Origin: Xylophilus sp.
GTDB taxonomy: Bacteria; Pseudomonadota; Gammaproteobacteria; Burkholderiales; Burkholderiaceae_C
NCBI GenBank assembly: GCA_009914555.1
Contig: WNDY01000020.1
Span: 1-62,817 of the forward strand
DNA: 62,817 nucleotides
Direction of reading: 5' to 3'
Part shown: in pieces, positions 55,751 through 62,817 of the stretch
How the letters are laid out: the number at the start of each line of letters is the position of its first letter
Numbering within the stretch: the first letter of the stretch is position 1
Made by a program: the position numbers and the translations under genes
Notes under the pieces: model-generated
The model's input: only the letters and a program-made list of their open reading frames with translations
The model's database searches: none
Told to the model about the DNA's origin: nothing

Positions 55751-57121
55751 TCAGGTCGCGCTCACGCGCTCGATTCTGCCCATGAAGAACAGGTACGTGG
55801 CGGCGGCGACGAGGCAGTGGGCGGCGACGAAGTAGAGGCCGGCCGTGTAGCCGTGCGTGGCCTGCACGATGTAGCCGAAGACGATGGGCGTGACGATGCC
55901 GCCGATGTTGCCCACGCAGTTGAAGATGGCGCCGGCGAGGCCCACGGCCTCCCGCGGCGCGGTGTCGCAGGCGATGGCCCAGGTGCCCGCACCGGCGGCC
56001 GCGCCCTTGCCCAAGAAGGCCAGCGTCATCAGCAGGACGATCAGCGTGTTGCTTTCGGTGAAGGCCGACAGGACGAGGCAGCAGCCCAGGGCCATGCCGA
56101 GGACGAACGGCGTCTTGCGCGCCCACGACACGCTCCATCCGCGCCGGATCAGCCAGTCCGAGACGGTGCCGCCGGCAATGCCGCCGAGAAAGCCGGCCAC
56201 GGCCGGCAGCACGGCCGCCAGGCCGGCGCCCGCGACCGACATACCGCGCGCCTGCACCAGGTAGATCGGGAACCACGTGATGAAGAAGTAGCTCAGCGCG
56301 ATGGTGCAGTACTGGCCGACGTAGGCGCACCACAGCATTCGGTTGCCCAGCAGCGCCTTCGCCAGCTTCCACGACAGGGGCGGGCGGGCGCTGCGTTCCT
56401 GGGTGGAGTCGATGTCCACCATCGCGCCGCCGGCGATCATGTGGTCGAGCTCCACCTTCGACACCTTGGGATGCTTGCGCGGCTCGTGCATCACCCTGGT
56501 CCACACGAAGGCCGAGAGGATGCCGAGGGTGCCGACGACGAAGAACGGCGCCGGCCAGCCGAAGTGCTGGGTCAGCTGGCCCGCGAGCGGCGAGAAGATC
56601 GCCACCGCGAAGTACGACGCCGATGCGAACAGCGAGGTCGCCAGGCCCCGCTCCTCCTTCGGAAACCACATCGCCGCGACGCGGTTGTTGGCCGGGAAGG
56701 AGGGCGCCTCGATGAAGCCCAGTGCGAAGCGCAGGGCGAACAGCAGGCCGAGCGCGACCGACAGCTCGGTGGTCACCTCGCCCACGAAGCCGACCAGGAT
56801 GGTCGCGATCGACCACAGGACCAGCGTCACGCCGTAGACCGCCTTGGTGCCCAGGCGGTCGAGCAGCAGGCCGCCCGGAATCTGGCCGACCACGTAGGCC
56901 CAGCTGAATGCGGACAGCACGTAGCCGAGCTGGACGCTGCTGAGGCCGAACTCCTTGACGATGCCGGGTGCAGCGATCGACAGGATGGACCGGTCGGCAT
57001 AGGCAATGGTGGCCAGGAGCAGGATCATCGCCAGCACGGTGAAGCGGATACGGCTGCGCGTGCCCACGGCAGGCGCAGCCCGGCGATCGATCTCGTGGGC
57101 GGAAAGGGTGGTGTGGTTCAT
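55751..57121 (-). CDS. MFS transporter, anion:cation symporter type
   Basis: 456 residues with twelve membrane segments. IAYADRSILSIAAPGIVKEFGLS and GQIPGGLLLDRLGTKAVYG (in parts) match the ACS family that carries hexarates, glucarate or phthalate. The hydroxyacid dehydrogenase downstream fits an organic-acid substrate. ATG 57121 is preferred; an upstream in-frame ATG at 57184 adds an arginine-rich leader. Confidence 0.9.
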   Translation of the reverse strand: MNHTTLSAHEIDRRAAPAVGTRSRIRFTVLAMILLLATIAYADRSILSIAAPGIVKEFGLSSVQLGYVLSAFSWAYVVGQIPGGLLLDRLGTKAVYGVTLVLWSIATILVGFVGEVTTELSVALGLLFALRFALGFIEAPSFPANNRVAAMWFPKEERGLATSLFASASYFAVAIFSPLAGQLTQHFGWPAPFFVVGTLGILSAFVWTRVMHEPRKHPKVSKVELDHMIAGGAMVDIDSTQERSARPPLSWKLAKALLGNRMLWCAYVGQYCTIALSYFFITWFPIYLVQARGMSVAGAGLAAVLPAVAGFLGGIAGGTVSDWLIRRGWSVSWARKTPFVLGMALGCCLVLSAFTESNTLIVLLMTLAFLGKGAAAGAGTWAIACDTAPREAVGLAGAIFNCVGNIGGIVTPIVFGYIVQATHGYTAGLYFVAAHCLVAAATYLFFMGRIERVSAT

Positions 57122-57457
57122 CGGATTCCGTTGGCTGCGACCGGTACGCAGCGCCGCGGCGGGAGGCCGGCGCAGGGTGGTCATGGGGCGGCTTGCCCGG
57201 GCCGGCGGCGAAACGGTGTGTGCGTCGGTCCGGCCCGTGACAGGTTTCGGATTAATTGAAACACTAATATTTTAGTGAGGGAACTGGGGAAATCCCTTGG
57301 TGCCGGCTGCAGGCGGCCCGCCGCTGGACCAAGCGCGGAAAACGCATGTGCTTGCGCCACACGCTTCTAGCAAGTGTCGGCGCGGCGATAGATTGACGCG
57401 GGAGAGCTTCGGAGAATCGTGGGTTGCATCAAACTGTTACCGACCCGGAGAACTCCC
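57122..57457. promoter_or_regulatory. Divergent promoter region between the MFS gene and the second TonB receptor
   Basis: 336 bp with no gene. It holds an AT-rich patch at 57248-57280. Inside it CACTAA (57262-57267) and TTAGTG (57272-57277) form a perfect inverted repeat around TATT, a likely operator for a regulator outside the window. Confidence 0.6.
57262..57277. promoter_or_regulatory. Palindromic operator candidate
   Basis: CACTAA-TATT-TTAGTG, a perfect 6-bp inverted repeat with a 4-bp spacer in an AT-rich patch 141 bp before the MFS start codon and 181 bp before the receptor start codon. Confidence 0.5.
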
Positions 57458-59839
57458 ATGACCATCTTCCCCGCGCCGGCCCGGCTCCTGCCCTTGGGGC
57501 TCGCACTGGCCGCCGCCTGGCCTGCGGCCCAGGCCCAATCGCAAGGCGCTGTGCCCACGCAGGCCGAGCAGACCACCACGCTCGACACCATCAAGGTCAC
57601 GGCCCGCCGCCGCGAGGAAAGCGCGCAGGACGTGCCCGCGCCCATCTCCACCCTCGGCGGCAACGAACTGGAGGCCGGCCGCACCTACCAGGTTCAGGAC
57701 CTCCAGCAGCTGGTGCCCAGCCTGAACGCCAACTTCGTCCATGCGCGCCAGTCCTCGCTGGCCATCCGCGGCATCGGCAACAACCTGGCCAACGAAGGGC
57801 TGGAGGGCAGCGTCGGCGTGTATGTCGACAACGTCTACCTCGGCCGCCCCGGCGCCGCGGTGTTCGACCTGCTGGACCTGGAGCAGATCGACGTGCTGCG
57901 CGGCCCGCAGGGCACGCTGTTCGGCAAGAACACCACGGCCGGCGTGCTCAACATCACCACGCGCAAGCCGACCTTCGAGCCCGACAACACCATCGAAGTC
58001 TCGGCCGGCAACCGCGGCTACTACCAGCTGCGCGCCGCCTTCTCCGGCCCGCTGTCGGAGACGCTGGCCGGCCGCCTCTCGCTGTCGAAGACGCATGACG
58101 ACGGCTGGATCAAGAACATCAACGACGGCCGCAGGCTCGACAGCATCGACCGCGACGGCATCCGCGGCCAGCTGCTGTGGCAGCCGCACGGGCGGTTCAG
58201 CCTGCGGCTGATCGGCGAATACAACAGCTCCGACGATACGCAGGGCGCGAGCGTCATCACCGGCCTGGGTCCGGTCAAGGCCGGCTACCGCACGCTGTCG
58301 CAGGCTGCGGCGCTGGCCGGCGCGGCGCCGCTGGTGAGCGATTGGCGCGCTTACCAGACCACGCTGGACGGCCCGCCAAGCTCGGCCACGCGCCAGACCG
58401 GCCTGTCGGCTGAGGCCGAATGGAAGCTGCCGAGCGGCCACACGCTCACCTCCATCAGCGCGCTGCGCAACTGGAAGTTCAACCCCCACAACGACGTGGA
58501 CCTGAGCACCGCCTCGGCCGTGGCCGATCTGGGCTACACGGTCGAGTCGCGCCAGGCCTCGCAGAAACTGCGGCTGGCCTCGCCCACCGGCGGGGCGTTC
58601 GACTACGTGGTCGGCGGCTACTGGTTCTGGCAGGATGTGAAGAACACCTATACCACCATCGGCGGCTCGCAGGCCGACCTGTTTCTGCTGCCGACCACCG
58701 TGCCGCTGGGCTACGGCTTTCTCAACGGCATCGACTCGCAGAGCCACGGCGCGGTGCGCACCAACAGCATCGCGCTGTTCGGCCAGGGCAACTGGCACAT
58801 CGATCCGCGCTGGGACATCACGACCGGCCTGCGCGGAACCTATGAAGAGAAGAAGGCCCAGGTCTCGCGCGACGCGCCCACCGGCGGCTCGGTGCTGCCG
58901 ACCTTCCCGGCGCCGTACGCCGCGCTCAACGCGATCCGCCCGGGGCAGTACGCTGCCTGGAGTTCCGGCCCGCTGAGCCAGGACAACTTCGGCCCGTCGG
59001 CCCTGCTGGGCACGAGCTACAAGCTCCAGCCCGAGGTGTTGGCCTATGCCTCGCTGTCGCACGGCGAGAAGTCCGGCGGCTTCAATGTCAACGGCGTGGG
59101 CAGCGGTCCGAGCCTCGGCGTGAACTCGCTGGTGGTCGGCCCCGAGCGGGCCAACAACCTGGAGCTGGGCATCAAGAGCACGCTGTGGGACCGCAAGCTG
59201 CTGCTCAACGCCAACGCCTACTACGCCCGCGTGAGCGGCTACCAGGCGGTGGCGCTGGTCACCCCGGCGGGCACGACGGTGCCGGTGCAGGTGCTGTCCA
59301 ACGTGGGCGAGATCGAAAGCAAGGGCTTCGAATGGCAGGTGTAGGCGCTGCCGGCGCGCGGCCTGCAGCTGTCGTTCAACGGCTCGTTCAACGACGCGCG
59401 CTACAGGTCGTTCGAGAACGGCCCGGTGCCGGCCGAAGCCTATGCCGGCGGCGCTTCGTCCACCTCGCAGAACCTGACCGGCCAGCGCGTGTACGGCGCG
59501 CCGCGCTGGATCCTGAACCTGGGCGGCAGCTACCGCTGGGCCTGGAACGACCGCCTGAGCCAGTCGGTGGCAGCCAACTACTCGTGGCGCGACTGGGCCT
59601 TCGGCTACGTCGACAACTCGATCTACAGCCGCATCCCGGCCTACGGCCTGCTCAACCTGTCGACCACCTGGCAGTACGCCGTGGCCGGCGCCAACCAGGT
59701 CGAGCTGTCGCTGTGGCCGCGCAACGCGCTGGACAAGAAGTACCTGCTGGCCACGCAGCCGACGATCCAGGGCGCCTACACGGGTGCCGTGGGGGCGCCG
59801 CGTACGATCGGCGTGACGCTGCGCTACAACTTCAGTTGA
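57458..59839 (+). pseudogene. TonB-dependent receptor (second copy) with an internal amber codon
   Basis: 794 codons from ATG 57458 (GGAG 6 nt upstream) to the TGA at 59839. Signal peptide ending AQAQS, IKVTARRREESAQDVPAPIS, plug with RGIGNNLANEGLEG and LLRGPQGTLFGKN-type motif (here VLRGPQGTLFGKNTT), and a 22-strand barrel ending in YNFS. Codon 629 is TAG at 59342-59344. The aligned region of the paralog reads WQLQAQPARG and this one WQV-stop-ALPARG, so a CAG to TAG change is likely. Everything after it is intact and conserved. Confidence 0.85.
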
Positions 59840-60428
59840 TGGCACAGCGGCGCGCGCTGCTCGCCGGGCTGGCGGGCGCTGGCCTCGCTCGGCGCGGCTG
59901 GGCTGCGGCAACGCTGCTGCGGCGCATCCGCATCGCCGTGCCGGATGCCGGCGCCGGCACGCTGTCGAGCAGCGGGCTCGACATCGTGCCCACGCTGCTG
60001 GAGCTGGCCGGCACCGCGCATCCGGAGCCGGTCTACCGCGATTGTCCGGTCGTGCCGCCCACCGGGCGCTCGCTGCTGCCGTACCTGCGCGGGCAGTCCG
60101 AGGCGGTGCATGCGGAGGACGCCGTCACCGGCTGGAGCTGTTCGCCCGCCGCGCGGTGCGCCAGGGGAAGTGGAAGGCCATCTACCCGCCGCGCCCCGAA
60201 GGCACGGGCCGCTGGCAGCTCTACGACCTGGCGAAGGACCCGGGCGAGATCCACGACCAGGCCGCCGCCCGGCCCGAGCGGCTGGCTGCGCTCATCAAAG
60301 CCTGGGACGGCTATGCGCGCGGCAACGGCGTGGTCGAGCTGCCCACAGTCGCCCGGCGCATCCGCCGCGAGATCGGCCGCGGCCTCCGGCGGCTGCTGAC
60401 CGGCCGGCGCGGCCGCGCCGACACGTAA
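59839..60428 (+). pseudogene. Sulfatase remnant with the catalytic core deleted
   Basis: The first 25 residues (MAQRRALLAGLAGAGLARRG) form a Tat-like signal. They run straight into the C-terminal part of an arylsulfatase: SSSGLDIVPTLLELAGTAHP and RSLLPYLRGQ. Near 60135 one G is lost, and the next frame continues ELFARRAVRQGKWKAIYPP and LYDLAKDPGEIHDQA. The metal and formylglycine segments, about 300 residues, are absent. It is therefore inactive, but it shows that an exported sulfatase once stood beside the TonB receptor. Confidence 0.8.
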
Positions 60429-60455
60429 AGCGATTCACCCCTAACCTTGCGACCC

Positions 60456-61823
60456 ATGACTGCTTCCGCTTCTTCTTCATCCAGCAACGGCCGCCGGCAA
60501 CTGCACCTCGGCGCCTTCTTCTTCGGCGTGGGCCACCACCTGGCTGCCTGGCGGCATCCGGCGGTCGATCCGTCGGCCGCCACGCGCATCGAGGCGCTGC
60601 GCGACTGGGCCCGCATCGCCGAGGCGGCGCGCTTCGACGCAGTCTTCTTCGCCGACAACGTCGGCCTGCCGGCGTTGCCGGCCGTGCACCTGGCGAAGAA
60701 CTCCCTGCCGTATCCCTTCGATCCGCTCATCACGCTTGCGGCTCTGGCAGGTACTACCGAGCGTATCGGCCTGGTGGCCACCGTCTCGGCCACCTACCTG
60801 CCGCCCTACCACCTGGCGCGCAAGTTCGCCACGCTCGACCGGGTGAGCGGCGGGCGCAGCGGCTGGAACCTGGTCACCTCGGGCGCGGATTTCGAGGCAC
60901 GCGCCTTCGGGCTGGCGCAGCAGATCGGCCATGCCGAGCGCTATGCCCGGGCGCGCGAGTACGTCGACGTGGTCCAGGGCCTGTGGGACACCTGGGACGA
61001 CGACGCCTTCGTCCACGACCAGCACGGCAGCCGCTTCTTCCGGCCCGAGGGCCTGCACCGGCTGGTGCACCGCGGCGCGCATTTCTCGGTCGAAGGCGCC
61101 TTGCAGACGCCGCGGCCGCCGCAGGGCTACCCCGTGCTGGTGCAGGCCGGTTCGTCCGAAGACGGGCAGGCGCTGGCCGCGGCCACGGCCGAGCTGGTCT
61201 TCACCGCGCAGCAGACGGTGGAGGAGGCTCGCGCCTTCTACAGCGGGCTCAAGGGCCGGCTCGCCGCGAACGGCCGCACGCCGGAGGACCTGAAGATCCT
61301 GCCCGGCCTCTCGCCCTACGTCGGCGCGAGCGAGGCCGAGGCCAAGGAGAAATACGCGCAGCTCCAGTCGTACATCGACCCGGTGCTCGGCGTGGGGCTG
61401 CTCTCGGTCTTCCTCGGCAACGTGGACCTGTCGGGCTACCGCGTGGACGATCCGTTCCCGACCGACCTGCCGGTCACCGAAGGCTGGAAGAGCCGGCAGG
61501 AGCTGTTCAACGCGCTGGCCCGGCGCGAGAACCTGACCATCCGCCAGCTCTACGAGCGCGTGGCCGGTGCGCGCGGCCACTGGACGGTGGTGGGCACGCC
61601 GGCGTCGATCGCCGACCAGATCGAACACTGGTTCACCACCGGCGCGGCCGACGGCTTCAACGTGCTGCCGCCCACGCTGCCGCAGGGGCTGGAGGACTTC
61701 GCGCGGCTGGTCGTGCCCGAACTGCAGCGCCGTGGCCTGTTCCGCACCGAATACACGGGCCGCACGCTGCGCGACCACCTGGGCCTGCGGCGGCCGCCGA
61801 ACCCGCATACGGTTCAGCTTTAG
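60456..61823 (+). CDS. LLM-class flavin-dependent monooxygenase (NtaA/SnaA/DszA type)
   Basis: 455 residues. HLGAFFFGVGHHLAAWRHP near the N-terminus and RSGWNLVTSGADFEARAFG are typical of this FMNH2-dependent subgroup, which oxidises sulfones, dibenzothiophene sulfone or chelates. It would use reduced flavin from SsuE. In this cluster a sulfone or sulfonate substrate is likely. ATG 60456 is chosen over TTG 60447. Residues 85-103 overlap a paired-box element with rare codons. Confidence 0.9.
   Translation: MTASASSSSSNGRRQLHLGAFFFGVGHHLAAWRHPAVDPSAATRIEALRDWARIAEAARFDAVFFADNVGLPALPAVHLAKNSLPYPFDPLITLAALAGTTERIGLVATVSATYLPPYHLARKFATLDRVSGGRSGWNLVTSGADFEARAFGLAQQIGHAERYARAREYVDVVQGLWDTWDDDAFVHDQHGSRFFRPEGLHRLVHRGAHFSVEGALQTPRPPQGYPVLVQAGSSEDGQALAAATAELVFTAQQTVEEARAFYSGLKGRLAANGRTPEDLKILPGLSPYVGASEAEAKEKYAQLQSYIDPVLGVGLLSVFLGNVDLSGYRVDDPFPTDLPVTEGWKSRQELFNALARRENLTIRQLYERVAGARGHWTVVGTPASIADQIEHWFTTGAADGFNVLPPTLPQGLEDFARLVVPELQRRGLFRTEYTGRTLRDHLGLRRPPNPHTVQL
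60710..60769 (+). repeat. Paired GTAT-box element, 53-bp direct spacing, inside the LLM gene
   Basis: GTAT at 60710 and 60763, exactly 53 bp apart. The G-run is weak. Codons between (CTT, GCT, GCA, GGT, ACT, CGT) depart sharply from the GC-ending codons on either side, though the protein sequence looks normal for the family. Confidence 0.5.
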
Positions 61824-61839
61824 ACCGTCAGGTTTTGAG

Positions 61840-61875
61840 AAAACGACTTTTTATTCGTTTGTGTTTGTTGGACTT
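61840..61875 (+). promoter_or_regulatory. AT-rich motif upstream of the rhodanese gene
   Basis: TTATTCGTTTGTGTTT at 61851-61866, 105 bp before the ATG, matches the sbp upstream motif at 38481 in 14 of 16 positions. Probably a sulfur-responsive activator site. Confidence 0.5.
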
Positions 61876-61955
61876 GCTTCTAAATTGATGGCTATCGCCA
61901 CCACGACAGAGAGCGGCGAGGCTCACCAGCCATCCCGAAGAGGAGTTCGTTTTCC

Positions 61956-62435
61956 ATGTCATCCGAAGTCGCCGAAGCCGTCCTGCCCGAAGCCCTGGAG
62001 CGCGCCCGTACTGCCGCGGCCGAGCAGGGCCTGCCCTATGCCGGGGGCGTGTCGCCCGCCGAGGCCTGGGCGCTGTTCCAGGCTGGGCAGGCGGCGCTGG
62101 TCGATGTGCGCTCGGGCGAGGAGCGCAAGTTCGTCGGCCACGTGCCCGACAGCCTGCACGTGCCCTGGGCCACCGGCACCAGCCTGACCCGCAACCCGCG
62201 CTTCGTGCGCGAGCTCGAAGCCAAGCTCGCCAGGCAGGGCGGCAAGGAGGCCGTGCTGCTGCTGCTGTGCCGCAGCGGCAAGCGTTCGGCTGCGGCGGCC
62301 GAGGCTGCGCACAAGGCCGGCTTCACCCAGGTCTACAACGTGCTCGAAGGCTTCGAGGGCGAGATTGACGAGCGGGGACAGCGGGGGCATGGTGACGGCT
62401 GGCGCTTCCGCGGCCTGCCGTGGATCCAGGACTGA
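61956..62435 (+). CDS. Rhodanese-domain sulfurtransferase
   Basis: 159 residues, one rhodanese domain: LVDVRSGEERKFVGHVPDSLHVPW (in part) and the active-site loop CRSGKRS with Cys105. The loop size fits sulfur transfer. No signal peptide. AGGAGT lies about 15 nt upstream. It closes the organosulfur region, next to an IS3 element. Confidence 0.93.
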   Translation: MSSEVAEAVLPEALERARTAAAEQGLPYAGGVSPAEAWALFQAGQAALVDVRSGEERKFVGHVPDSLHVPWATGTSLTRNPRFVRELEAKLARQGGKEAVLLLLCRSGKRSAAAAEAAHKAGFTQVYNVLEGFEGEIDERGQRGHGDGWRFRGLPWIQD

Positions 62436-62501
62436 CGGCCGGCCTCCGCGCACGGCGCCGGCCCCTGGCCGCCGACGCACGCTCCCATGATCGACCGACG
62501 G

Positions 62502-62817
62502 TGATCTTGCCCCCGTTTCACGGACACCCCTATAAGCGATTAACTATCGCAATAGGAGGTGGACGATGACCAAGAGCAAGGCAGGCAGAAAGGGGCAGGA
62601 GTTCAGCCTGGAGTTCAGGCAGCAGGCACTGTTGCGAGCGGCCACAGAAGGGGTAACCACGGTGGCTCGTGATCTGGGGTTGCAGCCTGCCCAGCTGTAC
62701 AGTTGGCGCGCCCAGGCGCGGCGGCACGACCAGGACGATCAGGCACAACGCTTGGAGTTGGCCGAACATGCACGGCTCAAACGTGAAGTGGCGCGGCTGG
62801 AGGAGGAGAACGCTTTC
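62502..62817 (+). mobile_element. Left end of an IS3-family insertion sequence (partial)
   Basis: The element appears to begin at TGATCTTGCCCCCG at 62502, followed by a short AT-rich leader with AGGAGGT and the OrfA gene. The second frame and right end lie outside the window. Confidence 0.7.
62566..62817 (+). CDS. IS3-family transposase OrfA, N-terminal part
   Basis: 84 residues are inside the window. FSLEFRQQALLRAATEGVTTVARDLGL and QLYSWRAQARR (in parts) form the helix-turn-helix of the transposase_8 family, followed by the start of the leucine-zipper region (LKREVARLEEENAF). A perfect AGGAGG lies 8 nt before the ATG. Confidence 0.9.
   Translation, partial: MTKSKAGRKGQEFSLEFRQQALLRAATEGVTTVARDLGLQPAQLYSWRAQARRHDQDDQAQRLELAEHARLKREVARLEEENAF

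Noticed and set aside
1..62817. CRISPR array, prophage or integron
   Set aside because: No regularly repeated direct repeats with unique spacers, no phage structural or integrase genes; the 53-bp pairs occur singly, not in arrays.

Overview
The window is about 70% GC with strongly GC-biased third codon positions. Gene content (glyA-nrdR, cysI-DUF934-cysH-cysD-cysN, thiO-thiS-thiG-thiE, ssu genes, Bug/TctC receptors) and gene order point to a betaproteobacterium of the order Burkholderiales, most likely Comamonadaceae (Variovorax/Acidovorax/Xenophilus-like). This placement rests on gene order and protein style read by eye, not on a database search.

Layout. 1-841: the right end of an IS256-family element that has cut into a tctA citrate/tricarboxylate transporter gene. 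952-4723: small-molecule metabolism (EamA transporter, an SDR lacking its usual catalytic motif, quinone oxidoreductase, alpha/beta hydrolase). 4726-9853: a minus-strand run of a nitrate/sulfonate/taurine-type ABC importer plus an O-acetylhomoserine sulfhydrylase-like enzyme. 10058-14602: core genes (CBS protein, aroC, nrdR, glyA, lytic transglycosylase). 14603-15304: a long non-coding stretch with a candidate structured RNA. 15305-22731: a frameshifted AsmA-like DUF748 gene, a DUF349 protein, ypeA and a GlsB-type membrane protein. 22965-23040: tRNA-Asn. 23102-28500: thiamine genes (thiE, thiG, thiS, thiO, thiD and a TPP-riboswitch-controlled cytX). 29388-36050: ferredoxin reductase, ferredoxin and the assimilatory sulfate operon. 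36291-38421: mnmC and yggX. 38555-62435: a large organosulfur acquisition region (sbp, ssuE, two ssuA genes, ssuC, ssuB, a second O-acetylhomoserine sulfhydrylase, nitroreductase, Mop-type TOBE protein, Bug receptor, sulfatase, two TonB receptors, TauD-type dioxygenase, Crp/Fnr regulator, DoxX, 2-hydroxyacid dehydrogenase, MFS carrier, sulfatase remnant, LLM monooxygenase, rhodanese). The window ends inside an IS3-family element.

How it fits together. Sulfate and organosulfur compounds are taken up by Sbp and the Ssu-type importers, and probably by the TonB receptors. Organosulfur is desulfonated or desulfated by TauD, sulfatase and flavin monooxygenase fed by SsuE. Sulfite is reduced by CysI, perhaps with electrons from the adjacent NADPH-ferredoxin reductase and ferredoxin, and sulfide is captured by the MetY-like enzymes. 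Short AT-rich motifs shared between the cysI and TonB-receptor promoters, and between the sbp and rhodanese promoters, suggest common control of CysB type. Several outlying parts are decayed: both TonB receptors, one sulfatase, tctA and the AsmA-like gene carry disabling lesions in this sequence.

The most unusual signal is not a gene. At least nine places carry two GTAT boxes, usually preceded by a G-run, in the same orientation. Eight are separated by exactly 53 bp and one by 54 bp. Two further places carry the boxes inverted with identical geometry (41 bp). They occur both between genes and inside genes (AsmA-like gene, thiO, thiD, cysN, mnmC, LLM monooxygenase), where the reading frame stays open but codon choice becomes atypical. 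I do not recognise this as any described repeat.
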